Shown here: positions 1-5,385 of the stretch, in pieces
How positions within the stretch are numbered: position 1 is the first letter of the stretch
Layout: each line of letters starts with the position of its first letter
NCBI GenBank assembly: GCA_030595845.1
Contig: JAUVCL010000132.1
Coordinates: 1-5,385, forward strand
Length of the DNA stretch: 5,385 bases
Source of the DNA: Campylobacterota bacterium
GTDB lineage: Bacteria; Campylobacterota; Campylobacteria; Campylobacterales; Sulfurovaceae
Reading direction: 5' to 3'
Program-made: the position numbers and the translations under genes
The notes under the pieces: generated by a model
Databases searched by the model: none
What the model was told of the DNA's origin: nothing
The model's input: only the letters and a program-made list of their open reading frames with translations

Positions 1-1410
1 ATGACGATCATGCCCGCGTTTAAGCCATTTGATCCTGTCAAGGTTGAGTTTGATCTTTGCCACTTTGTGTTCAGCACTTTCGCTCAGTGCTTTACGTGTC
101 ATCTTCCCTACATATCCTTCTGTTTCCAAACCGTGTCTGCCCTGAAATCTTTTTACTGCTTCCACAAGACAATCGTCATAACGTTCTGTGGTGTTATTAT
201 TTTCACAAGGTATAAAATCGCCTTCTCTGATCAACCGTTCTCTTAATGCAGGCACAACAGGATCTTTCATTCCAGGTTTAAGATTCTTGAAATCAGGCAG
301 CAGTTCCCAGCCTCCTTTTTTGACCATCTCCTGATATTGCTTTAATGCTGTAAGCATTCTGCCATAAAGAGGAAAAGTGGGTGCTGCTTCTTTAAATGCA
401 TGTTTAAGTGTTTTATGTTTTACCGATCCAATCAGTAGAGATTCAGGTGAAGCCAAAATATTATGCACTTCCCATACCCCGTTTCTATGTGTTCGCTTTA
501 AATTACGTTGGAATTTTTTCCAATCAATATCTCCATAGAGTACATGAGACATATAGTCCTGATACAATTTGGAAATCACAAACTCTTTTGCCGCGATATC
601 TTCTTTCTTTGTAGGGATTGCACTATTTTGTATCGTTTTAAATTCTCGGTAAGATGCACTGTTTTTATCTAAAGTAATATCACCTTCTATCTGAGAAAAA
701 AGCTCTTTACTATAAGAAGTTAATCCCTCTTCCGTGATCCAGATCGGTTGGTATTCAAGAAGTTCATACATTGCTTTGAGACGATCTTTCTTGTCTTTCC
801 CCATAAGCCGTTTAGTCAATTTTTGATACGCTTCCTGACTCTCTTTGAGCTTCGTAAGATTCATGTCAAGGGAAGAGATCCCATGCATGATCCTCTCATT
901 TGAAATACTGTCAATAGCAATCATTAGATCCTGCTCTGTCAACGCTTTTTGTATCAAAGTGAGTGCTGTATGTTTGCTCTTGTTGTCTTTGAGTATATTA
1001 TCGATGACCTTAACATAGATCTTCATGATCCCGATCTCAACTTTCGCTTTATCTTCAAGAGAATCAGATTGAAATACCTTATTATCATCGGGCAAGAGTT
1101 TTTTATAATCTGCCACCACTTCCTGATGTAAACCTTTTTTGAAATCTTCTTTGATTTCAGCGATCAGAAGTTCCGTATGATGTGTCAAATAATCTTTATC
1201 TACCCAAACCGGCTGATAATTGATCGCTTCATAGATCGCTTTCACTTTTCCACGAAAATCAGAAGTCTGCTTTTTGAGCTCCTGAATCATTTCCTTATTA
1301 AACCCTTGCTGGTCCTGCTTGTAGATCTCCTGATAGTCCGATACTGTTGCGTGCAGTATACCCAGACTCAGACTTAGTGCTAATACGATACTTTTAAGTT
1401 TTAACTTCAT
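1..1410 (-). CDS. YcbB/LdtD-type murein L,D-transpeptidase, exported; C-terminal catalytic part beyond the left edge
   Basis: Probably forms 3-3 (L,D) cross-links in peptidoglycan in the periplasm. I translated 470 residues, open to the left edge. Residues 1-21 are a signal peptide (basic MKLKLK, hydrophobic core, cleavage likely after LHA). Residues about 51-368 are helical scaffold, ending in the family-typical PLYGRMLTALKQYQ and GGWELLP. Residues about 376-446 are a PG_binding_1 domain (LKPGMKDPVVPALRERL, VEAVKRFQGRHGLE). NLDRIKWL (456-463) is the usual lead-in to the YkuD domain. The YkuD domain with its catalytic Cys is outside the window, so activity is inferred. The scaffold seems duplicated: YQPVW at 65-69 and YQPIW at 220-224. 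Cys402 and Cys414 in the PG-binding domain could form a disulfide. The ATG at 1410 has an AAAGGGA Shine-Dalgarno at 1421-1427 and an in-frame stop six codons upstream. It lies 49 bp after the pseudouridine synthase and is probably co-transcribed. Family assignment is firm; the exact paralogue is not. Confidence 0.88.
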   Translation of the reverse strand, partial: MKLKLKSIVLALSLSLGILHATVSDYQEIYKQDQQGFNKEMIQELKKQTSDFRGKVKAIYEAINYQPVWVDKDYLTHHTELLIAEIKEDFKKGLHQEVVADYKKLLPDDNKVFQSDSLEDKAKVEIGIMKIYVKVIDNILKDNKSKHTALTLIQKALTEQDLMIAIDSISNERIMHGISSLDMNLTKLKESQEAYQKLTKRLMGKDKKDRLKAMYELLEYQPIWITEEGLTSYSKELFSQIEGDITLDKNSASYREFKTIQNSAIPTKKEDIAAKEFVISKLYQDYMSHVLYGDIDWKKFQRNLKRTHRNGVWEVHNILASPESLLIGSVKHKTLKHAFKEAAPTFPLYGRMLTALKQYQEMVKKGGWELLPDFKNLKPGMKDPVVPALRERLIREGDFIPCENNNTTERYDDCLVEAVKRFQGRHGLETEGYVGKMTRKALSESAEHKVAKIKLNLDRIKWLKRGHDRH

Positions 1411-1459
1411 ACTATTTACTTCCCTTTACACTCTTTTATAGAGTTGTCCTTATGCCTTT

Positions 1460-2197
1460 TTATTTATACTTAGCAATGTCTTTAGGTTCTTTGGCATTGA
1501 ACTCATAATCAAGTATCTTCATTTTTGCAGAGTGTAACAACACACGTTTTGCCTGTGTACGGCTTCCGTATTGTTCGTCACCTACAACAGGATGTCCTAT
1601 ATGTGCAAGGTGTACACGTATTTGGTGGGTTCTACCTGTGGTGATCTCTATATTTACTTTAGACTTTTTACCCTGCAACTCTTCAGGTTTTACAATAGTA
1701 TGTGCTTTTTTACCACGTACCGGGTCTATCAGAGAAAAGGCTTTCCCTTTTTTGATGGTAAAGATCGGTTCATCTATGACTACTTTTTCATAAATCACAC
1801 CTTCTATCCATGCCACATAGTGCTTTTCTACCCTACGTGCTTTAAACTCTTTGATCGCACGGTCAACAAAAGCTTCATTCTTTCCAAGTAACAAGACACC
1901 TGAAGTATCTCTGTCAAGTCTATGCAAGAGCACTGCTCCGTCTATAGCATCCTGTATCTCATAAGAGTCTACCTGTGCAGGTTTATTGATAGCGATGATG
2001 TCATCATCCTGATAGAGTATTTCTATCTTTTCAGGATATTCTATACGAAAAAATGTCTCTGTGTGTATGTCCGCTCTAGCAATCTTTACTTTTTTATCTT
2101 CCACAAACACAAGACCTCTGTCTATAAGCTCTTTTGCTTTCTTATTTGATATACCCTGTTGTAGTGCCAATACTTTATATGCTTTATCTGTAGCCAT
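1460..2197 (-). CDS. RluA-family 23S rRNA (or tRNA) pseudouridine synthase with S4 domain
   Basis: Isomerises specific uridines to pseudouridine in structured RNA in the cytoplasm; the target site cannot be read from sequence. The 245 residues show an N-terminal S4-like RNA-binding segment (about 6-50, GISNKKAKELIDRGLVFVED), then the RluA-type catalytic domain. HRLDRDTSG at 92-100 carries the catalytic Asp95, KHYVAW at 125-130 fits the K-x-Y motif, and GRTHQIRVHLAHIGHPVVGD at 188-207 is the signature C-terminal motif. The first motif, NKPAQVDSYE (71-80), departs from the usual KPxGlxvHp. The protein is short for RluD-like enzymes (about 300 or more residues), in line with small epsilonproteobacterial homologues such as HP0956/Cj0708 as I recall them. 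Its ATG follows the waaA TAA with no gap (TAAATG), and its Shine-Dalgarno AAAGGA (2205-2210) lies inside the waaA 3' end, so translational coupling is likely. RluD, RluC or TruC-like specificity remains open. Confidence 0.93.
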   Translation of the reverse strand: MATDKAYKVLALQQGISNKKAKELIDRGLVFVEDKKVKIARADIHTETFFRIEYPEKIEILYQDDDIIAINKPAQVDSYEIQDAIDGAVLLHRLDRDTSGVLLLGKNEAFVDRAIKEFKARRVEKHYVAWIEGVIYEKVVIDEPIFTIKKGKAFSLIDPVRGKKAHTIVKPEELQGKKSKVNIEITTGRTHQIRVHLAHIGHPVVGDEQYGSRTQAKRVLLHSAKMKILDYEFNAKEPKDIAKYK

Positions 2198-3367
2198 TTA
2201 TAATTCCTTTTTTAAACTCTCAATAATAGGAGAGATATCTGTTTTACTTTTTATCTTTGTAGGCTTTAAAAGTCCATGCTGCAATAATCTACGAGAAAGA
2301 TTTGATGCTTCTACGACTGCAATGCCTTCTACTGCTTCAAAAATATCTTTTTGGTTAAAGTAGTGTTTTCCGGAGATGATCTTACATCCAAACTGCGCAG
2401 CTTCTGCTGCATTATGCCCGCCTATAGGTTCAAATGCCCCACCCAGAATTACAATGTCTGAGATAGCATACAGGTTCACCAGTTCACCAAGTTTGTCTAC
2501 AATAATGATGTCACTCGCTAAATCTTCCTGCTCCGAATATTTCTGCCAGCTAAATCCTTCTTCTTTTGCAGATCTTTCAACCATATAGGCCACTTTAGAG
2601 AAACGTTCAGGATGACGGGGAACAAGAAGAAGTTTTGCATCTTTTTGCTCTTTTTTAAAATCCATAAATGCTTCCAAAATGATCTCTTCTTCACCCTCAT
2701 GTGTACTTGCACCACAAAGAAGTAAAGAAGTTGGCTTCTGTAATGTTCTCGTAGGTGCAGGTAACTTCGAGAGCTTGATGTTTCCTGTTACCATCACATT
2801 GGATGCACCCAGCATCTCTAAACGTTCTTTATCTACTGTTGTTTGCGCGTACACTTCATCAATATGTTTAAATATCTGTCTGTAAAGCCATGCCATCTTC
2901 TGATACTTTGGAAATGACCTGTCCGACATTCGGGCATTGATCAATAACGTTTTCGCCCCTCTGCTTTGTGCCAAGGCAAAAAGAAGATACCAAAATTCTG
3001 CCTCCATCACCACCAAAGCTTTCTGCGGCTTTAACCATCCAAAAAGCAAAGACTCAAACGGAAGGTAGCGACTCTCTTTTGTATAACCACGGATCGCTTC
3101 AAACCCTGTCTGTGTCGTTGTAGTCATGCGTAAACGCTCTTCAGGCAAAGCTTCTACCAAAGGTTTGATCGCTTTTGCTTCGCCAAAAGAACAAGAGTGA
3201 AACCAGATACCATCAGGTTTTAATGCTCTGTTTTTCCATAAAAAAAATCTTGCAGGAAGAGAGTCTTTATATTTTGCTTTAAATGAAAATAAAATTAAAA
3301 ATGGAAGTGCCATAAGGTGGATAAGTATGGAGAATAATGTATAGATCCAAAAGAAAAAATAATTCAC
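2198..3367 (-). CDS. waaA: 3-deoxy-D-manno-octulosonic acid (Kdo) transferase WaaA/KdtA
   Basis: Transfers Kdo from CMP-Kdo to the lipid A precursor at the inner face of the cytoplasmic membrane, the first core step of LPS assembly (GT30 family). The protein has 389 residues, a little shorter than E. coli WaaA (about 425). It has an N-terminal membrane anchor (about 2-28) and then a Rossmann-like domain with HSCSFGE (57-63; Glu63 matches the catalytic Glu), TTTTQTG (82-88), MEAEFW (121-126, in place of the common ETELW), NARMSDRS (144-151) and GNIKLS (195-200). The donor-binding domain has LLCGASTHEGEE (216-227), RHPER (251-255), DKLGEL (291-296) and GGAFEPIGGHNAAEAA (309-324). The start is GTG with GGAG (3373-3376) five bases upstream; it keeps the membrane anchor complete, whereas the next Met (19) would cut it. 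It lies downstream of the palindromic spacer and abuts the pseudouridine synthase gene. Whether it adds one Kdo or two is not readable. Confidence 0.96.
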   Translation of the reverse strand: MNYFFFWIYTLFSILIHLMALPFLILFSFKAKYKDSLPARFFLWKNRALKPDGIWFHSCSFGEAKAIKPLVEALPEERLRMTTTTQTGFEAIRGYTKESRYLPFESLLFGWLKPQKALVVMEAEFWYLLFALAQSRGAKTLLINARMSDRSFPKYQKMAWLYRQIFKHIDEVYAQTTVDKERLEMLGASNVMVTGNIKLSKLPAPTRTLQKPTSLLLCGASTHEGEEEIILEAFMDFKKEQKDAKLLLVPRHPERFSKVAYMVERSAKEEGFSWQKYSEQEDLASDIIIVDKLGELVNLYAISDIVILGGAFEPIGGHNAAEAAQFGCKIISGKHYFNQKDIFEAVEGIAVVEASNLSRRLLQHGLLKPTKIKSKTDISPIIESLKKEL

Positions 3368-3382
3368 TTTGACTCCATTCGC

Positions 3383-3407
3383 GTAAGGTCGGTTGACCGA
3401 CCATTAC
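3383..3407 (-). other. Stem-loop just upstream of the waaA ribosome-binding site
   Basis: In the transcript sense, GTAA/TTAC and GGTCGG/CCGACC form a stem of ten pairs with a single bulged base and a four-base loop (TCAA on the coding strand). It ends about six bases before the GGAG Shine-Dalgarno of waaA (3373-3376), so it could affect transcript ends, stability or access to that site. It is not a canonical intrinsic terminator because no U-tract follows in either direction. The fold is read by eye; no energy was computed. Confidence 0.5.
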
Positions 3408-3475
3408 ATAAAATATAACCTACAAAGTGGTCGGTATACCCCAAGGGCATTTCCGTTGGGCAACCAACCTACAAG
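3383..3475. repeat. Palindrome-rich intergenic element, candidate dispersed REP-like repeat
   Basis: Nearly the whole spacer between the zinc-ribbon gene and waaA consists of inverted and direct repeats. Seen directly: hairpin GGTCGG-TTGA-CCGACC (3387-3402); inverted repeat ACCGACCA / TGGTCGGT (3396-3403 and 3428-3435) around a 24-nt AT-rich core; palindrome GGTATACC (3433-3440); hairpin CCCAA/TTGGG (3440-3444 with 3456-3460); hairpin GTTGG-GCAA-CCAAC (3455-3468). Two direct repeats add to this: AACCTACAA at 3417-3425 and 3466-3474, and GGTCGGT at 3387-3393 and 3429-3435. Several pairings exclude one another. The minus-strand phrase GTAGGTTGG...CCCAAC resembles dispersed palindromic repeats known from many bacterial genomes; that it is a multicopy family here is inference. 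It starts two bases after the upstream stop codon. No long T-tract follows any stem. Confidence 0.55.
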
Positions 3476-3476
3476 C

Positions 3477-4196
3477 CTATGCTTCTGCTTTTACAGGCTC
3501 AATGTAAAGGATTCTACCACAGTGAGGGCAGTTACAAATTTCATCTGCTTTGATCACTTCTGAATACGTTTTGTCATTGAGTTTCATATAACATCCGTAA
3601 CATGCTTGTTTTTTAACAGGAACAACCGCTGTATTACCAGCCCAAATACGGATCTTCTCATAAAATGCAAGTACTTTTTGCTCAATATTTCTACTGAGTT
3701 TTTCTCTCTTTACAAAAAGTTCACTTTTTGTTTTTTCAATCGCTGTTCTTTCTACAGTTGCCGCATCATTGATCTCAGTAAATTCTCCTGAAAATGACGT
3801 TACTTTTTCACTTGCTTCTTCTAAAAGTGCTTTTTTAGTTTTATTAATACCTTGAAGTCTTTCAATCTCTTCATTGGCAAAAGTCATCTTTTCTTTTGCG
3901 ATATCTTCTTCCAAAGAGAGTGCTTTCATCTCTTTTTCTGTTGTGATATCTTTAGACTTGGCAGCATTTAAAGTGAGTTGTTCATTGAGTAATGTCAATT
4001 GTTCATCAAACGTTTTTACTCTCTCTTCATTTTCAGATATATCTGAATTTAAGGTATCAAGTTCACCTTGTGCAGCATCAATCTTTTTTTGTATTTTTGC
4101 TACTTTTTTATCTGCAGCTTCTAATTGTGGTGTATAGCTGTCAATGGCTTGGTCATTTTTTGAAAGCTCTATAAGCTCATTTAAGTGTTTGTTCAA
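3477..4196 (-). CDS. Coiled-coil and C4 zinc-ribbon protein, HP0958/FlgZ-type
   Basis: In Helicobacter pylori the apparent orthologue HP0958 (FlgZ) is needed for flagellum biogenesis, protects sigma-54 (RpoN) and binds flaA mRNA; the role here is inferred. The protein has 239 residues (HP0958 about 254). Residues about 5-180 are charged heptad-like helix, expected to fold back as an antiparallel coiled-coil hairpin. A C-terminal zinc ribbon follows, with ligands Cys199/Cys202 (CYGC) and Cys223/Cys226 (CPHC), plus the characteristic KLNDKTYSEV (205-214) and CGRILY (226-231). Cys221 is an extra cysteine next to the second knuckle. The start is TTG: it follows AAAAGGA by six bases and reproduces the expected N-terminus (MNKHLNELIELS, like HP0958). 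It sits 75 bp after the Nif3-like gene and before waaA, the arrangement I recall in Helicobacter and Campylobacter. No flagellar gene is in the window, so a flagellar function is not shown. Confidence 0.9.
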   Translation of the reverse strand: MNKHLNELIELSKNDQAIDSYTPQLEAADKKVAKIQKKIDAAQGELDTLNSDISENEERVKTFDEQLTLLNEQLTLNAAKSKDITTEKEMKALSLEEDIAKEKMTFANEEIERLQGINKTKKALLEEASEKVTSFSGEFTEINDAATVERTAIEKTKSELFVKREKLSRNIEQKVLAFYEKIRIWAGNTAVVPVKKQACYGCYMKLNDKTYSEVIKADEICNCPHCGRILYIEPVKAEA

Positions 4197-4202
4197 TCTC
4201 TG

Positions 4203-4209
4203 TCCTTTT
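4203..4209 (-). promoter_or_regulatory. Shine-Dalgarno site supporting a TTG start
   Basis: AAAAGGA on the minus strand lies six bases before the TTG at 4196-4194. This site, with N-terminal similarity to HP0958, decides for the TTG start of the zinc-ribbon protein. The first internal ATG codes for Met90, deep in the coiled coil, and cannot be the start. Confidence 0.75.
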
Positions 4210-4271
4210 GGAGTTTAAGCGTGTTCCCGTAATGCACTCTATCGTGTTTTACAAGACTTTATTAACCTATC

Positions 4272-5000
4272 TTAGTATGTTTCAGTATAAAATGGGTTTT
4301 TAGAATTTGCAATTATAGCTAAAATAGGTAAAACTTTCAATTCATCCATTATTATCTCTGCGAAAAACTTCTCAGATTCATAGTGTCCTATGTCCACCAT
4401 CATCAAATTTTCACTCATCGCTTTCATTGCATCATGGTACTTGATATCACCTGTTAAAAAACAGTCTGCTTCTACCTCATCCATCAATGATGCCCCTGCA
4501 CCGGTTGTTAAGGCGATGGAAGTGATGGTCTCTTTTTTACCTACGACTTTCAGTGTCGGCAAATTCAATTTTTCTTTCAAAAGGCTCAAAAGTTCTTTGT
4601 AGTTCCACTTACCTTTGGTTGTACAGACAAAAGGATTTTGTGACTCAATTTTAAAGCCTAAAACTTTTTCAAACACATATTGATTCAGATGTGTTTGGTC
4701 AAAGTTTGTATGAAGTGCTACAAGTGACTGCTTTTTGAGTATCATTTTCTCTATCAGATTGGAAGGGTATTTTGCAAAATCAAGTTGTGTCAGTTTGCCA
4801 AAAATAAGCGGATGATGTACCACAAAAAGACTCCCTTCCTCTGCCTGTTCTATCATCTCAGAATCTACATCTAAAGAAACAACGATCTGCGATACTTCAC
4901 GGGTCATATCTCCCACGATCAAGCCGGAATTATCCCACTTTTCCTGTAATTCAAAAGGACTTACTTTGTCTAAAAAATGATAAACTTCTTGTAGTTTCAT
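4272..5000 (-). CDS. Nif3/YbgI-family dinuclear metal-binding protein
   Basis: Member of the Nif3-like family (DUF34), often annotated as GTP cyclohydrolase 1 type 2; the physiological reaction is unsettled and I do not assign one. The 242 residues match the short form of the family (E. coli YbgI, 247), without the inserted central domain of longer homologues. Metal ligands by family alignment are all present: His62 and His63 (VVHHPLIFG), Asp101 (HTNFDQTH, 97-104), and His206 and Glu210 (DIGHYESEKF, 203-212). The conserved FLTGDIKYHDA (181-191) is also intact, as is the N-terminal WDNSGLIVGD (22-31). The ATG at 5000 lies 9 bp after the purE stop with only a weak purine-rich stretch before it, so translation is probably coupled to purE. 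A Nif3-like gene directly before the zinc-ribbon gene is the order I recall in Helicobacter and Campylobacter (HP0959, Cj0705). Confidence 0.93.
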   Translation of the reverse strand: MKLQEVYHFLDKVSPFELQEKWDNSGLIVGDMTREVSQIVVSLDVDSEMIEQAEEGSLFVVHHPLIFGKLTQLDFAKYPSNLIEKMILKKQSLVALHTNFDQTHLNQYVFEKVLGFKIESQNPFVCTTKGKWNYKELLSLLKEKLNLPTLKVVGKKETITSIALTTGAGASLMDEVEADCFLTGDIKYHDAMKAMSENLMMVDIGHYESEKFFAEIIMDELKVLPILAIIANSKNPFYTETY

Positions 5001-5009
5001 GACGCTATC

Positions 5010-5385
5010 TTACTTTTTAACGCGTGCTGATTTTTCCATCACTTGCGCATTAAGTGTCTGCTTATAGGCAATGATCTCTTCTCTTGTCTCTTCACATGCT
5101 GTTGAGACTATCTGTGCTGCGAGGATACCTGCATTTTTAGCGCCATTCAATGCCACAGTAGCAACAGGGACACCCCCGGGCATTTGAAGTATGGAGAGTA
5201 TGGAATCCCAACCGTCTATAGAGTTAGAAGACTTCACGGGTACCCCAATAATAGGTAAAGGTGACATAGAGGCTATCATACCAGGTAAGTGTGCTGCGCC
5301 CCCTGCACCGGCAATGATGACTTGTATGCCTCTTTTATGGGCATTTTTTGAATACTCAAAGAGTTTTTCCGGTGTTCTGTGTGCT
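5010..5385 (-). CDS. purE: N5-carboxyaminoimidazole ribonucleotide mutase PurE (5' part beyond the right edge)
   Basis: Catalyses rearrangement of N5-CAIR to 4-carboxyaminoimidazole ribonucleotide in de novo purine synthesis, usually with PurK as partner enzyme; cytoplasmic. 124 C-terminal residues are visible, starting with AHRTPEKLFEY, which belongs to the conserved SAHRTP motif with the catalytic His. Next come VIIAGAGGAAHLPGMIAS, PLPIIGVPVKSS and the class I signature LQMPGGVPVATVALNGAKNA. Since PurE proteins are about 160-170 residues, roughly 40-45 N-terminal residues, including the GSxSD phosphate-binding loop, lie off the window. The class I pattern argues for the N5-CAIR mutase and against the CO2-dependent class II form. 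The stop is TAA at 5012-5010, nine bases before the Nif3-like ATG. The internal ATG at 5279 is not the start, because conserved PurE sequence continues upstream to the edge. The promoter and any purine-dependent control would lie outside. Confidence 0.97.
   Translation of the reverse strand, partial: AHRTPEKLFEYSKNAHKRGIQVIIAGAGGAAHLPGMIASMSPLPIIGVPVKSSNSIDGWDSILSILQMPGGVPVATVALNGAKNAGILAAQIVSTACEETREEIIAYKQTLNAQVMEKSARVKK

Noticed and set aside
1..246. Open frames on the plus strand across the window (for example 1-246, 408-614, 1571-1891, 3874-4137)
   Set aside because: They lie antisense to well-supported minus-strand genes, have compositionally biased Phe/Tyr/Cys-rich translations, and match no family I recognise.
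1430..1444. Inverted repeat ACTCT/AGAGT upstream of the L,D-transpeptidase gene as a terminator
   Set aside because: Only five AT-leaning pairs around a five-base loop, no T-tract, and a Shine-Dalgarno follows. Chance is the likelier explanation.
2518..2715. Minus-strand frame overlapping waaA as a separate small gene
   Set aside because: It is an out-of-frame reading inside the conserved donor-binding domain of waaA and resembles no family.
3240..3247. Run of eight A (T8 in the coding sense) early in waaA as a phase-variation switch
   Set aside because: It encodes part of ARFFLW in frame, and runs of this length are common in AT-rich genomes. Contingency loci in this phylum usually use longer G/C tracts.
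3404..3427. AT-rich core of the palindromic element as a waaA promoter
   Set aside because: TATA-like stretches exist on the minus strand, but no -10 box with a suitably spaced -35 or clear upstream periodicity could be defended.
3417..3474. AACCTACAA direct repeats as a minimal CRISPR
   Set aside because: Only two nine-base copies, which form part of a palindromic element; there is no array and no cas gene.
4197..4271. Small RNA, tRNA or promoter in the 75-bp gap before the zinc-ribbon gene
   Set aside because: No cloverleaf or strong stem is seen. The CGTGTT direct repeat is too short to mean much, and promoter-like hexamers are poorly spaced. Apart from the Shine-Dalgarno site I see nothing supported.

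Overview
The window is a compact run of six genes, all read from the minus strand (right to left), with two of them cut by the window edges. Protein content and gene order point to a Campylobacterota (epsilonproteobacterial) genome, probably a Sulfurovum/Sulfurimonas-like relative. The core order Nif3-like, coiled-coil/zinc-ribbon protein, waaA, RluA-family pseudouridine synthase matches what I recall around HP0959-HP0956 in Helicobacter pylori and Cj0705-Cj0708 in Campylobacter jejuni. The moderately AT-rich composition fits. The genus is an inference; no rRNA or other marker is present.

Layout in transcription order: (1) the C-terminal three quarters of purE (5385-5010, start beyond the right edge), de novo purine synthesis; (2) a Nif3/YbgI dinuclear-metal protein (5000-4272), 9 bp downstream; (3) a coiled-coil plus C4 zinc-ribbon protein (4196-3477), orthologous in appearance to H. 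pylori HP0958/FlgZ, with a TTG start; (4) a 109-bp spacer (3368-3476) packed with inverted repeats, the only clearly non-coding structured stretch; (5) waaA/kdtA (3367-2198, GTG start), the Kdo transferase of lipid A-core assembly; (6) a small S4 plus RluA-type pseudouridine synthase (2197-1460) whose ATG directly abuts the waaA stop codon; (7) an exported YcbB/LdtD-type L,D-transpeptidase (1410 to beyond position 1), whose signal peptide, scaffold and peptidoglycan-binding domain are visible but whose YkuD catalytic domain lies off the left edge.

The genes are mostly separated by 0-75 bp and are probably co-transcribed, at least in blocks. They combine housekeeping (purine synthesis, RNA modification) with envelope work (Kdo addition to lipid A, peptidoglycan cross-linking). 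No mobile element, CRISPR array, RNA gene or defence system is visible. The two things most worth a second look are an apparent tandem duplication of the helical scaffold in the L,D-transpeptidase and the palindrome-rich element between the zinc-ribbon gene and waaA. I do not see a new multi-gene system here.
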